64,000 nt of DNA from UBA4466 sp963925035 (GTDB lineage Bacteria > Bacteroidota > Bacteroidia > Flavobacteriales_D > Crocinitomicaceae): positions 1-64,000 of the forward strand of contig CAWUSK010000021.1 of NCBI GenBank assembly GCA_963925035.1, read 5' to 3'. Within the stretch, counting starts at the first letter, position 1, and each line of letters starts with the position of its first letter. The translations under genes were made by a program, and so were the position numbers. Shown one piece after another: positions 44,464 to 53,429 of this stretch. Below the pieces are notes generated by a model. It was not told the DNA's origin, did not search any database, and was given only the letters and a program-made list of their open reading frames with translations.

Positions 44464-46704
44464 ATGTCGAAAAAAAAAGAGGATATCCCCTACACGGGTT
44501 TTAAAGGATTTACAAAACATTGGAGAAACGATGTTCTTGCAGCAGTCAGCGTCTCATTAGTTGCCCTGCCTCTTTCTTTAGCAATTGCCGTGGCGGCTGG
44601 AATCCCTCCTATTTCTGGATTAATTACCGCGGTAATTGGTGGTTTAGTAACAACTTTTTTCAGAAGCAGCGCTTTAACAATTAATGGACCAGCTGCAGGG
44701 TTGATTGGTGTCATTTTGGCGGCTGTTATAGCCTTAGATGATGGATGTGGCGCAGTTAAAGCGTTTGAATATGTGCTGGCGGCGATTATGATTGCCGGGG
44801 CGTTGCAAGTGGTAATAGGCCTATTAAAACTCGGCAGAATAGCCGAAATATTTCCTTCGACCGTCATTCATGGAATTTTAGCTTCTATTGGAATCATCAT
44901 TTTTGCCAAGCAAATGCATGTTGCCATGGGTACGCATTCAGATGCTGAAAACACGATTGGAATACTCGGGGATATCTTCTATAAAATCCCTGAAATAGAT
45001 CCATACATTGCTTTGATTTCGGGGATTGGAATTATTCTTTTGTTGTTTCATGCACGAATTAGTTATAAAGTATTTCATTTTATTCCCGCGCCAGTATGGG
45101 TGTTAGCCATCGCTGTGCCTATCGTTTTGCTTTACAATTACTTGCAAGTACATGAAGTCGCAGTTTTCGGAAAAGTCTTTAAATCACCTGAGAATTATTT
45201 AATAGATATTCCAAGTAATTGGACCGAGGGCTTTGTTTTTCCAGATTTCTCTAAAATTTTTACCGGCACTTTTTGGATGGCCGTTATTTCAATCAACCTA
45301 TTGTCGACTGTAATAACATTGGCGGGAACTAAAGCTGTAGATAAATTGGATCCATACAAGCGAAAAACAAATATGAACCGCGATTTGGTTGGTGTAGGGT
45401 TGAGTAGTATTATCTCTGGCGCTGTAGGGGGACTTCCAATTATTACTGTAATTGTTAGAAGTACGGTGAATGTGCATAATCATGCAAAAACGAAATGGTC
45501 AAATTTGTATCATGGGTTGTTCATTTTATTATTTGTCCTGCTCTTAACTCCGGTTATTCAATTATTTCCAAAAGCGGCTCTAGCAGCGGTATTGGTTATC
45601 ACAGGAGTTAAACTTGCTTCACCTAGGTTGTTTAGAGAAATATACGACCAAGGGTTAGAGCAAACTATATTCTTTATTACTACAATCGTGATAACATTGT
45701 ATAGAGACCCTCTAATCGGTCTGCTGGGCGGAATGGCAATTACCTTAATCGCTCATTTACTTATTTCTAGAGTTTCAATTCCTCAGTTTATACAAATGAT
45801 TTTGAACCCTGGAACAAAATTCAAAGAAAACAAAGACGGCACATATACGCTAAAAGTTAAAGGGATTGCCAATTTCTTGTCAATGTTACGTTTAATTGGA
45901 ATCTTAGAAAAAATTCCAGCGGGTTCGAATTTAAAAGTTGATTTATCAAAAACACGATTAGTTGATCTTACTTTTCAGGAGAAGCTTTTGGATTTTAGAA
46001 GGGCACATCGGTTAACAGGTGGAAAAGTGCAAATTATCGGACTTACGCAGCATATTTCTGCTTCGAATCATAATTTAGCTTTGAAAAGTTTGATTGTACC
46101 GAACTATCAAAAAGCATCACCTCGTCAGCAACGTATCAAGACAATTGCGGTGGACAATGGATGGTTGTTTACGCGGGAGGAACAGGTTGAATCAAGTGAA
46201 TTGCTAGAATTTGACTTTTTTCAGTCTAGGCCACTCGAGAAAAAAACAAATATTATCGGCGGTGAATTTGTCGATTGCGGTGTAGATTGGGAAATGAGCG
46301 ACATCATTTTTGACGAGGGAGCAATGCTTTCAAAAGAAGTTTATAGAACGACAGTTCAATTACTGCATCTTCATAAAGAAATTCCATCCTTTACGGTAGA
46401 ACAGGAAGGTATCTTTGACAAAATCTTTGACCGTGTATTGTCGCTGAAAACAGCTGAGGACATTGACTTCAATGAAAACCCAGTTTTTTCTAATAACCTA
46501 AGATTGACTGGGGAGAATGAGGATGCGATTCGCAAACTGTTTAATCCTAGCTTAGTCGGCTTCTTAGAAACGGAAGAGGTATATCACATAGAAAGCAATG
46601 GATCCTCCTTGATTATTTTTAAATCACTCCGCATTGCTAACACAGGTGAAATGAAAAATATGGTTCGTTTTAGCGAAGAACTCGTAAAATATTTGCTGGT
46701 ATAA
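44464..46704 (+). CDS. SulP family anion transporter with extra C-terminal domain
   Basis: A 746-residue membrane transporter. The SulP core (about 20-440) has ALPLSLAIAVAAGIPPISGL, LTINGPAAGLIG and GGLPIITVIVRSTVNVHNHA. A STAS-like domain follows (about 460-545, KVDLSKTRLVDLTFQEKLLD). Beyond it lie some 170 extra residues, including FDEGAMLSKEVYRTTVQLLH and NNLRLTGENEDAIRKLF. The latter resembles a small soluble domain found alone in other bacterial proteins. Substrates of the family include sulfate and bicarbonate; the ion here is unknown. The stop overlaps the start of the broken VanZ-like gene (TAATG). Confidence 0.88.
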   Translation: MSKKKEDIPYTGFKGFTKHWRNDVLAAVSVSLVALPLSLAIAVAAGIPPISGLITAVIGGLVTTFFRSSALTINGPAAGLIGVILAAVIALDDGCGAVKAFEYVLAAIMIAGALQVVIGLLKLGRIAEIFPSTVIHGILASIGIIIFAKQMHVAMGTHSDAENTIGILGDIFYKIPEIDPYIALISGIGIILLLFHARISYKVFHFIPAPVWVLAIAVPIVLLYNYLQVHEVAVFGKVFKSPENYLIDIPSNWTEGFVFPDFSKIFTGTFWMAVISINLLSTVITLAGTKAVDKLDPYKRKTNMNRDLVGVGLSSIISGAVGGLPIITVIVRSTVNVHNHAKTKWSNLYHGLFILLFVLLLTPVIQLFPKAALAAVLVITGVKLASPRLFREIYDQGLEQTIFFITTIVITLYRDPLIGLLGGMAITLIAHLLISRVSIPQFIQMILNPGTKFKENKDGTYTLKVKGIANFLSMLRLIGILEKIPAGSNLKVDLSKTRLVDLTFQEKLLDFRRAHRLTGGKVQIIGLTQHISASNHNLALKSLIVPNYQKASPRQQRIKTIAVDNGWLFTREEQVESSELLEFDFFQSRPLEKKTNIIGGEFVDCGVDWEMSDIIFDEGAMLSKEVYRTTVQLLHLHKEIPSFTVEQEGIFDKIFDRVLSLKTAEDIDFNENPVFSNNLRLTGENEDAIRKLFNPSLVGFLETEEVYHIESNGSSLIIFKSLRIANTGEMKNMVRFSEELVKYLLV

Positions 46705-47057
46705 TGCTAAAAGTATCCTTATTAATAATCACTTTAGGAATCCTTTACTTAAGTCTAACTCCAACAGAATTCTTAACCTTTGGGAATGAGAAAATCAGTC
46801 ATTTTATTCCTTATAGTTGTTTGATATTGAACATTGGTTTAATTCAATTGCCTTCCATAAAATAAATTCGAATTGGAGTTATTGCAGCTTTATTTTTAGG
46901 GTGCTTGGTAGACGTAATGCAACATTTTGTCCCAGGGCGTTTTATGTCCTTTGGTGATGTAATTGTAAACACGATTGGCGGTGGCATCGGCTGTCTTCTT
47001 CCCTTGTCGTTTTACAAGCCAATTCATCGTTGGTTGCGGAAGGTCAAACTTATTTGA
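46704..47057 (+). pseudogene. VanZ-like small membrane protein interrupted by an in-frame stop
   Basis: The frame starts at ATG 46704, overlapping the SulP stop by one base, and would end at TGA 47055-47057 after 117 codons. It is cut by TAA at 46863-46865. The first 53 codons give a membrane helix plus an ISHFIPYSCLIL segment. The rest reads IAALFLGCLVDVMQHFVPGR then SFGDVIVNTIGGGIG, the VanZ-like pattern (acidic residue, Q-x-x-x-P-G-R, D-x-x-x-N-x-x-G). Both halves are in the same frame, so a single base change suffices to explain it. It overlaps the convergent ClC gene by 8 bases. Real nonsense mutation or sequence error. Confidence 0.75.
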
Positions 47058-48432
47058 CGGGTTTATTCTCCCATTTTTCTGCCTGCTTCATATAGTTCGC
47101 TGATAGGTTTTCGTACAAAGAGCGTTTACTGAATCCTCTAGAAATTGCGTAGCCAATAATTGAGGCCATCATCATTGGGAAAATAGAGTTCTGCGCATTC
47201 GTCATTTCTAGTACTAGAATAAAGGATGTAAAAGGAGAATGCGTTACGCCGGCCATAAATGCAATCATTCCAACCACAATGATGAGGTTTTTGAACTCTT
47301 CAATATTAAGAATCATCACAATGCTTTCACCTATTGTCGCACCGATTGCTAGAGATGGAGCAAAAACACCGCCTGCTGCACCAGAAATATAGGAAAGAAT
47401 CGTTCCTAAAAAGCGCGCGGGAAATGCAAACCAGTCCATTATAAAACGGTGGTCAAACAAAAGATTGGAGATTATTCCTTTTCCCGAACCAACAGCTTGA
47501 TTACCGGCATTGTAAACAAGTAAAGCAAATAGAAATCCAACCACCAATACCCAAATAAGGTTCTTAAGAAAAGAATTAAATTTTTGCTTTAATCGAACAA
47601 ATGAAATAATTATTTTAGAAAAAAGATAACCAAATCCACCTGCTGCAGCTGCCGTGAGTAAGACATAAAAGAAACCCATGAATTTCATTTCTGGAACATC
47701 TGCCGAGCCTAGGTAAAGGTATGAACCGAGCAACAATTTAGAAGTAATTCCAGCAATGATAATCGCAACAAACAAGTGATTTCTAATTGAATTTAAGTAG
47801 GACTTACCAAGTTCTTCAATCGCGAATACAATTCCTCCGAGTGGTGTGTTAAAAGCTGCTGCAAGTCCAGCTGCACCTCCAGAAATAAGCATTAACTTAT
47901 GACTTATTTTTGGCCAATAGCTTGGGATTATATTATTAATAGAGTTAAAAACGGAGCCTGCTACTTGAATTGTTGGACCTTCTCTACCAATTGCTCCACC
48001 ACCAAAAAGTAAAACAGTACTGCTCAATATTTTCACAATAATAACTCGAACGCTTAAAAGCCTATTGATGATGTTTTTGTGTTTTTTCTGATTTGCAAAG
48101 TCAATGGCAACCATCAATTGCGGAATTCCACTTCCTGAAGCGGATTTTGAAAAACGATAAATAAGGAACCAAGAAATTACAAATGCGAGAGGAGTAAAAA
48201 CGAATACCCAGGGATTGTGACGCAAGTCGATGTCATTTAAAAGTGTTTCTGCTAAGTGAAAAATTTCGGAATAGAATACAGCTAATAATCCAGCGGCAAC
48301 TGATGCTATCCAAAAAGGTAAAGAATTTAAAGTCGCTCTTTTTAACTTATTATTTTTTGAGCGCTCGTTAACAGTTCTACCAAAATCATAGAGTTTATTT
48401 TTCCATTTTATGAACTGCGATTGAAACCCCAT
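47050..48432 (-). CDS. ClC family chloride channel / transporter
   Basis: A 460-residue ClC protein without CBS domains. The selectivity motifs are GSGIP (100-104), GREGP (149-153, with the gating Glu151) and GVFAPSLAIGATIGE. The paired Glu in VFAIEELGKSY corresponds to the region of the proton-glutamate of H+/Cl- exchangers, which favours an antiporter over a channel. It would move chloride, or a similar anion, across the inner membrane in acid or osmotic response. It is divergent from the ALDH8-type gene. Confidence 0.92.
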   Translation of the reverse strand: MGFQSQFIKWKNKLYDFGRTVNERSKNNKLKRATLNSLPFWIASVAAGLLAVFYSEIFHLAETLLNDIDLRHNPWVFVFTPLAFVISWFLIYRFSKSASGSGIPQLMVAIDFANQKKHKNIINRLLSVRVIIVKILSSTVLLFGGGAIGREGPTIQVAGSVFNSINNIIPSYWPKISHKLMLISGGAAGLAAAFNTPLGGIVFAIEELGKSYLNSIRNHLFVAIIIAGITSKLLLGSYLYLGSADVPEMKFMGFFYVLLTAAAAGGFGYLFSKIIISFVRLKQKFNSFLKNLIWVLVVGFLFALLVYNAGNQAVGSGKGIISNLLFDHRFIMDWFAFPARFLGTILSYISGAAGGVFAPSLAIGATIGESIVMILNIEEFKNLIIVVGMIAFMAGVTHSPFTSFILVLEMTNAQNSIFPMMMASIIGYAISRGFSKRSLYENLSANYMKQAEKWENKPVK

Positions 48433-48464
48433 ATTTTAAAAACACCATTGACGTTTTGAAGCCA

Positions 48465-48472
48465 CAAAATTA
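48465..48472 (-). promoter_or_regulatory. Candidate -7 element of the ClC gene
   Basis: On the minus strand TAATTTTG matches TAnnTTTG, 32 bases before the ClC start. No properly spaced -33 TTG seen. Confidence 0.4.
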
Positions 48473-48558
48473 GAAGACTCAATTGGATAAAAAAGGATTA
48501 TGATGAGTAATTTATTTTATATCGCTGGGTTCTTCGTTTAACTAAAAATAGAAATCTG

Positions 48559-48566
48559 TATTTTTG
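48559..48566 (+). promoter_or_regulatory. Candidate -7 element of the ALDH8-type gene, near-leaderless
   Basis: TATTTTTG matches TAnnTTTG and ends only 4 bases before the ATG at 48571, so transcription from it would give a very short or absent 5' leader. Confidence 0.4.
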
Positions 48567-48570
48567 TACT

Positions 48571-50013
48571 ATGGAAAAACTTCAAAACTTCATCGATGGT
48601 TCATATTGCGCGCCTTTAAAGGGGGATTACCTTGACAATTACGAACCAGCTTCTGGTAAAGTATACAGTTTAATTCCTAATTCAGATGCGGATGATGTTG
48701 AATTAGCTGTGAAAGCATCTGAAAAAGCATTTCCAATTTGGTCTGAAATGAGCATTAAGGAAAGAAGTGCTATTTTGGTAAAATTATCTGAGGGAATTGA
48801 AGCACGGATGAATGAATTTGTGCAAGCTGAATCTCGAGATAATGGAAAACCAGTTTCGTTAGCCGCTCATGTTGATATTCCGAGAGCAGTTTCTAACTTT
48901 CATTTTTTTGCAACAGCAATTTTACATTATGCTTCGGAATCGCACAATATGGAGGGTGTTGGAGTGAATTATACTATTCGTAAACCACTGGGAATTGTTG
49001 GTTGCATTTCACCTTGGAACTTGCCTTTGTATTTGTTTTCATGGAAAATAGCACCGGCATTGGCTGCAGGAAATTGCGTTATTGCTAAGCCATCGGAAAT
49101 TACACCGTATACAGCTTATTTACTTGGAAAAGTTGCTCAGGAATCTGGAATGCCTGCTGGAGTTTTAAATATCTTGCACGGTGAAGGTGGAAGGGTAGGA
49201 GATGCGATTGTAAAACACCCGAAAATCAAAGCAATTTCATTTACTGGTGGAACAAAAACAGGAGAATATATAGCTCGAACTGCAGCTCCGATGTTTAAGA
49301 AATTGTCATTGGAATTAGGAGGAAAAAATCCAAATATCATATTCGCAGATTGCGATTTCAAAGAAATGATGAGTACAACGTTGCGTTCGTCTTTTGCCAA
49401 TCAAGGACAAATTTGTTTGTGTGGATCGAGAATATTCGTGGAACGTTCTATTTATGATAAATTCAAAAATGAATTTGTAGAAAAAGTGTCTAAAACGGTT
49501 GTTGCGCATCCATCAAATGCAAATGCGAAGTTAGGAGCCGTAGTTTCTAAGTCACACATGGAAAAAGTACTTTCTTATGTCAAATTGGCGAAGGAAGAAG
49601 GAGGAACTGTTTTAACCGGTGGTGAACGTGTTATAATGGATGCGCCTTATGAAAATGGATACTATTTGCGTCCTACAGTGATTGAAGGCTTGGCGTTTGA
49701 TTGTCGTACCAACCAAGAAGAAATATTTGGACCTGTGGTAACAATGACTCCTTTTGATACAGAAGAAGAAGTATTGATGATGGCAAACTCTACACAATAT
49801 GGGTTAAGTGCCACTTTATGGACTTCTAATCTACAAAGAGCGCACCGTATGGCAAATGAGATAGACGCAGGAATCGTTTGGATTAATTCCTGGTTAGTTC
49901 GCGATTTAAGAACTCCTTTTGGAGGTGTAAAAGCTTCTGGAGTGGGAAGAGAAGGAGGCTGGGAAGCACTGCGTTTCTTTACTGAACCAAAGAATATATT
50001 TGTAAAATATTAA
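48571..50013 (+). CDS. Aldehyde dehydrogenase, ALDH8 / 2-aminomuconic semialdehyde dehydrogenase-like
   Basis: A 480-residue NAD-dependent aldehyde dehydrogenase. The N-terminal LQNFIDGSY and the GIVGCISPWNLPLYLFSWKI segment, general base Glu248 in LELGGKN and nucleophile Cys282 in NQGQICLCGSRIF all fit the ALDH8 / 2-aminomuconate semialdehyde group. That enzyme acts in the kynurenine-type degradation of tryptophan. No other kynurenine gene is in the window, so the substrate remains uncertain. A strong bidirectional terminator follows. Confidence 0.88.
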   Translation: MEKLQNFIDGSYCAPLKGDYLDNYEPASGKVYSLIPNSDADDVELAVKASEKAFPIWSEMSIKERSAILVKLSEGIEARMNEFVQAESRDNGKPVSLAAHVDIPRAVSNFHFFATAILHYASESHNMEGVGVNYTIRKPLGIVGCISPWNLPLYLFSWKIAPALAAGNCVIAKPSEITPYTAYLLGKVAQESGMPAGVLNILHGEGGRVGDAIVKHPKIKAISFTGGTKTGEYIARTAAPMFKKLSLELGGKNPNIIFADCDFKEMMSTTLRSSFANQGQICLCGSRIFVERSIYDKFKNEFVEKVSKTVVAHPSNANAKLGAVVSKSHMEKVLSYVKLAKEEGGTVLTGGERVIMDAPYENGYYLRPTVIEGLAFDCRTNQEEIFGPVVTMTPFDTEEEVLMMANSTQYGLSATLWTSNLQRAHRMANEIDAGIVWINSWLVRDLRTPFGGVKASGVGREGGWEALRFFTEPKNIFVKY

Positions 50014-50057
50014 ACATTAAAAAAGGCGAGCATTTATGCTCGCCTTTTTTAATGTTT
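50012..50057. terminator. Bidirectional terminator between convergent genes
   Basis: A perfect 21-bp stem (50012-50032 with 50037-50057, core AAAAAAGGCGAGCA / TGCTCGCCTTTTTT) with a 4-base loop. A/T runs on both sides serve the ALDH gene and the convergent T9SS gene. Confidence 0.9.
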
Positions 50058-50061
50058 AATC

Positions 50062-50826
50062 TTAATGTTGTACTTGAATTCGTTTGGTAACGCTTCTATT
50101 GTTGGAAATGATTTTCACAAAATAAATACCTGTCTTTTGATTAGTTAAGTCGATTGTTGATTGATTTCCATTCACCATATCAGTCAAAATAGCATTTCCA
50201 GCTAGGTCATAAACGGATACTTCAAATTCATTTTCTAAAAGGTCAGTTAAGTTAATTTTAAAAACACCATTACTTGGATTTGGTGAAATTGCAACTGCCA
50301 ATTCATTTGGGTTTTCATCGATACTGGCGTAATCATGCCAAATGATATCAATAACCATATTGTAGATTCCCCCAACAACTAATGTATCAGTATAGACTGC
50401 ATTCATTGGCATTGAAGCGGTAGTGATTAATTTATTAAATGCGCGATCAAATACGTTGTCGTCTAAACCACCCGCAAAACAAGAAATATCTGTTGATAAA
50501 GCGTCGCTTTCAAAAGCTCCCATATCAAATGAAATGTAGTTGGTATTCACGTAGCTTTCGTTTGCCAATTCATAATCCGCAATGTCATTCCAAACTCCAT
50601 AATCCATAGCATTATCGCCATTGAATGCCCAGCAATTTGTGTTTTCATTGGCTTGTGCATCTGTCACCCAAACATTAAAAACAGGATCTTGCGGAGCTAG
50701 TAAACAAAACCCGCCACCGTCACAGTCGTCTGCTGTGGCCATTAATTTTGTAACAGTAACTGTATATCCAATTTGCGCACTAGCCAAAAAAGACATCATT
50801 GTAATTGAAAGTAGAATTGTTTTCAT
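50062..50826 (-). CDS. T9SS type A sorting domain protein, small secreted
   Basis: The preferred start is ATG at 50826 (MKTILLSITMMSFLASAQ), giving a signal peptide and 254 residues. The longer frame from 51030 has no signal and runs through the upstream gene's terminator, so it is rejected. After the signal comes a ~150-residue domain rich in Asp, Asn and Trp (DDCDGGGFCLLAPQDP, WDNxx-like strands) without a family I recognise. It is followed by a T9SS sorting domain (AISPNPSNGVFKINL to RSVTKRIQVQH). The protein is exported to the surface or medium. Function unknown. Confidence 0.82.
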   Translation of the reverse strand: MKTILLSITMMSFLASAQIGYTVTVTKLMATADDCDGGGFCLLAPQDPVFNVWVTDAQANENTNCWAFNGDNAMDYGVWNDIADYELANESYVNTNYISFDMGAFESDALSTDISCFAGGLDDNVFDRAFNKLITTASMPMNAVYTDTLVVGGIYNMVIDIIWHDYASIDENPNELAVAISPNPSNGVFKINLTDLLENEFEVSVYDLAGNAILTDMVNGNQSTIDLTNQKTGIYFVKIISNNRSVTKRIQVQH

Positions 50827-50982
50827 AGTCGTAATTATTTGAAGCAAAGTAAAGTAATTTATCGTTACGATTTTCACACTATGAAAGATTTGTGGTAAAA
50901 TATAGGGTGAATGATTGATGGGACATTCCCAATTATTGGAGCTTTTAAAGCATTCTTTTACTACCTTAACCGGGGAAGTAAA

Positions 50983-51012
50983 AAAGCCATTCAACGTTGG
51001 TTGAATGGCTTT
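50983..51012 (-). terminator. Rho-independent terminator of the serine protease gene
   Basis: A 13-bp perfect stem (AAAGCCATTCAAC at 50983-50995 with GTTGAATGGCTTT at 51000-51012), loop GTTG. Read on the minus strand it ends in a T run, 18 bases after the protease stop. Confidence 0.85.
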
Positions 51013-51029
51013 AAAATGATTATACGGCA

Positions 51030-52661
51030 TTAATTGTGTTGTATTGAAATATTTTTGGTAATGACTTTTTCGTTATTTACAATCTTCAATATGTAATTTC
51101 CACTAGAAAGATTAGAAAGGTCTAAATCAAATGACTTACTCGAATATACTGCTGAATGAAGCGTTCTTCCAGCTAGATCTAAAACAATAATATCAGAATT
51201 TAATGTGTATTCTTGAGGTAACTCAATTGTAAAAGTTCCATTACTAGGATTTGGATACAATTTAAAATCTAACAGTTGGTTTTCTTTAAGACTTGCTGTA
51301 GGATTGAATCCATCTAATACAGTTAAACCGTCATCGTTTGGATCCAGCCAAAATTTAAGTTGGTTTGTAGAATTACTTCCACTTGGATTCCATGAATAAG
51401 AAACTTTTCCATAAAAATCTGGTGCACTTAGATTAGAGCAAGACGCTCCTCCTCCCCATAATTGTCCAATAATTCTTCCGTTTTGATCAAACAATGGAGA
51501 ACCAGAAGACCCACCCTCAGTTGTTGTGTTTCTATCCCATTCTACTTCCCATTGACTATCGTTTTCAGAAGAAAACATTCCGTTTCCTGAAACTAGAGGT
51601 GCGTCATCGAATGCGGCCTTTTTAATATCTCCTGAAGGAAAATGGAAACAAACTGCGGATGTTGGAATGCTATCTGAATTGTCCCAACCCGCGAAATATG
51701 AGCCATAAGAATTAGGCACCGTACCAGCAATTAACCCTGCTGTAATTTCAACAAGACAAAAGTCTGAAGGTGTGCGCCTTGCGCGTAAAACACCTCCCGA
51801 TAACGACGTAAATGTTGGGTTTCCACCAGGGTTTTGACTACAATTTGATTGATTCATGTTCTCTGGACTAATTTGCCAATTGAAACGAAAAATCCAAGAT
51901 GTTGGATTGCTGTAGCAGTGATTTGCAGTTAGAACATACGGTTTTCCATCGTTTAAAGTATTGTTGATTAATGCGGCAGAGCAAAAACCATTGCTTCCTG
52001 ATACTAGCATAATCGCAGAACGCCTTTGTAAATCCCATGGATTGGCATCTGAACAGTTTGCATTCATATTACATCCTCCAGAGTTTCCGAATGCTTTCTC
52101 CTGAAATTCAGTTGCAGTTCTATATCCGTGAGTGACAGTGTTAATGTTCAATTGAGCAATTAGGTCTTTATTTTTTGGAGCAACGTAATACTCAATGATT
52201 GCAGTGTTCCCTGGGACTAACTCTGTGCCAAGCTCTCCATTCGATAAGTGATAAGACGTAAATTTTCCTAAGATAAAGTCTTTATTTTCATTGTAAACAT
52301 ACAATTCATTGCCTTCAGGGATAACAACGTTGTCTAATGTTAAATTCACTGTTAATGCGTTTTGACACACCAGTTTTAATTGCCAAACTTTACCTCCATT
52401 TTGCAGAACTGTCCATGTTCCTGAGTTTGACATGTTAAGATTTGTAGTATTGTTGTAGCCAAATCGCCACGGTCCCGTTTTGTTCTCATCAACAATCGCG
52501 TCTTCTATTCGCAGTAAATCAACATTGGGCGCTGCAAATGTTCTTGCCTCAATTGATGCTTTCAATTCTGAACCTCGAGGAAGTCCTCCGTCGCCTTGTT
52601 GCGCAAACGAATTTGCTCCTAAAAGTAATAAGGAGCAAACTATAATTAGTTTTCTTTTCAT
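51030..52661 (-). CDS. T9SS-exported trypsin-like serine protease (lysyl endopeptidase-like)
   Basis: A 543-residue secreted protease. The signal peptide is MKRKLIIVCSLLLLGANSFA. A propeptide-like beta domain follows (about 60-180, strands LYVYNENKDFILGKF). The S1 domain shows His248 in TANHCY, Asp300 in PSDFCLVEI and Ser386 in GGSSGSPLFD, the layout of lysyl endopeptidase (Achromobacter protease I type). Cys pairs near CNMNANCS and GFCSAAL could form disulfides. The T9SS sorting domain starts KLYPNPSNGTFTIEL. It probably cleaves extracellular protein; Lys specificity is by family likeness only. It is separated from the next gene by a terminator. Confidence 0.9.
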   Translation of the reverse strand: MKRKLIIVCSLLLLGANSFAQQGDGGLPRGSELKASIEARTFAAPNVDLLRIEDAIVDENKTGPWRFGYNNTTNLNMSNSGTWTVLQNGGKVWQLKLVCQNALTVNLTLDNVVIPEGNELYVYNENKDFILGKFTSYHLSNGELGTELVPGNTAIIEYYVAPKNKDLIAQLNINTVTHGYRTATEFQEKAFGNSGGCNMNANCSDANPWDLQRRSAIMLVSGSNGFCSAALINNTLNDGKPYVLTANHCYSNPTSWIFRFNWQISPENMNQSNCSQNPGGNPTFTSLSGGVLRARRTPSDFCLVEITAGLIAGTVPNSYGSYFAGWDNSDSIPTSAVCFHFPSGDIKKAAFDDAPLVSGNGMFSSENDSQWEVEWDRNTTTEGGSSGSPLFDQNGRIIGQLWGGGASCSNLSAPDFYGKVSYSWNPSGSNSTNQLKFWLDPNDDGLTVLDGFNPTASLKENQLLDFKLYPNPSNGTFTIELPQEYTLNSDIIVLDLAGRTLHSAVYSSKSFDLDLSNLSSGNYILKIVNNEKVITKNISIQHN

Positions 52662-52668
52662 ATAGGAT

Positions 52669-52698
52669 TAAAATTAATTTATTTCTGCAGAATGACAA
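52669..52698 (-). promoter_or_regulatory. Candidate promoter of the serine protease gene
   Basis: On the minus strand TTG (52696-52698), 19 bases, then TAATTTTA (52669-52676), one base from the -7 consensus, 8 bases before the start codon. Confidence 0.4.
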
Positions 52699-52704
52699 GC
52701 AATG

Positions 52705-53370
52705 TTAATTTTTCATTCGTTTAATACTGCACCCTCTTGGAGGAGTATCGTTGTTTTTTAATTCGGTTTTATCCCCTAAATGATTCATAACGTTATAAAG
52801 ATAAGGTTCTAATTCTGTGCGCTTCGTATCCCATAAATTGTCAATACTTCCTCTATATACCAATTCATTTTCATTGTTTACCACAAAAACATGAGGCGTA
52901 GTTTTCGCTCCATATGCATCGGCAAGTTCAGAGTTTTCATCAACTAGGTAGGGCATTTTATAACCTGCCTTTCTTGCGTGTAATTTCATTTCATCAAGTG
53001 AGTCGTCACCATCTCGTTTTGCCTCATTTGAATTAATCAAAACTAATCCGAGGCCTTTTTCTTCCGCCTTTTGATATAAGTCATTGTACTGATTTTCCCA
53101 TCCAGCAAAATCTTCATTTCCCACCACAAATGGACAAGTATTGCATGAAAAAACGATAATTAACCCATTTTCTTTTTTCAAATCATTTAAAGAAAGCAAT
53201 GAATTGTCAATGTTTTTAAGTTGTTTATCTGTTAGTGGAATTTTTTTCCCGAACTTCAACTCATTGCTGCCTTCTAAGCATAAAAACGACGTTAATACTA
53301 GAAAGGTTGAGAAAATTAGAGTGAAACGAAATAATTTTATTTGTTTCAAGGTATTTGTGATTGAATTCAT
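52705..53370 (-). CDS. Thioredoxin-fold (AhpC/TSA-like redoxin) exported protein
   Basis: A 221-residue protein from ATG 53370; a GTG at 53388 is possible. An N-terminal hydrophobic segment (FRFTLIFSTFLVLTSFLC) acts as signal or anchor. The redoxin domain carries the CxxC site in IVFSCNTCPFVVGNE. Conserved strands KMPYLVDENSELADAYGA and TTPHVFVVNNENELVYRG include the cis-Pro, and the C-terminal Cys is in PPRGCSIK. This family resembles TlpA-type or one-Cys peroxiredoxin-like proteins of the periplasm. Thiol-disulfide exchange is likely; the partner is unknown. Confidence 0.85.
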   Translation of the reverse strand: MNSITNTLKQIKLFRFTLIFSTFLVLTSFLCLEGSNELKFGKKIPLTDKQLKNIDNSLLSLNDLKKENGLIIVFSCNTCPFVVGNEDFAGWENQYNDLYQKAEEKGLGLVLINSNEAKRDGDDSLDEMKLHARKAGYKMPYLVDENSELADAYGAKTTPHVFVVNNENELVYRGSIDNLWDTKRTELEPYLYNVMNHLGDKTELKNNDTPPRGCSIKRMKN

Positions 53371-53429
53371 ATCTTGATATTTTAGCACGATAATTATTTA
53401 GTTTTAGGTCTACAAAATACAACAAATAC

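Noticed and set aside
50827..51030. N-terminal extension of the small T9SS protein (frame from 51030)
   Set aside because: The extension lacks a signal, spans the terminator of the serine protease gene, and a perfect signal peptide starts at 50826.
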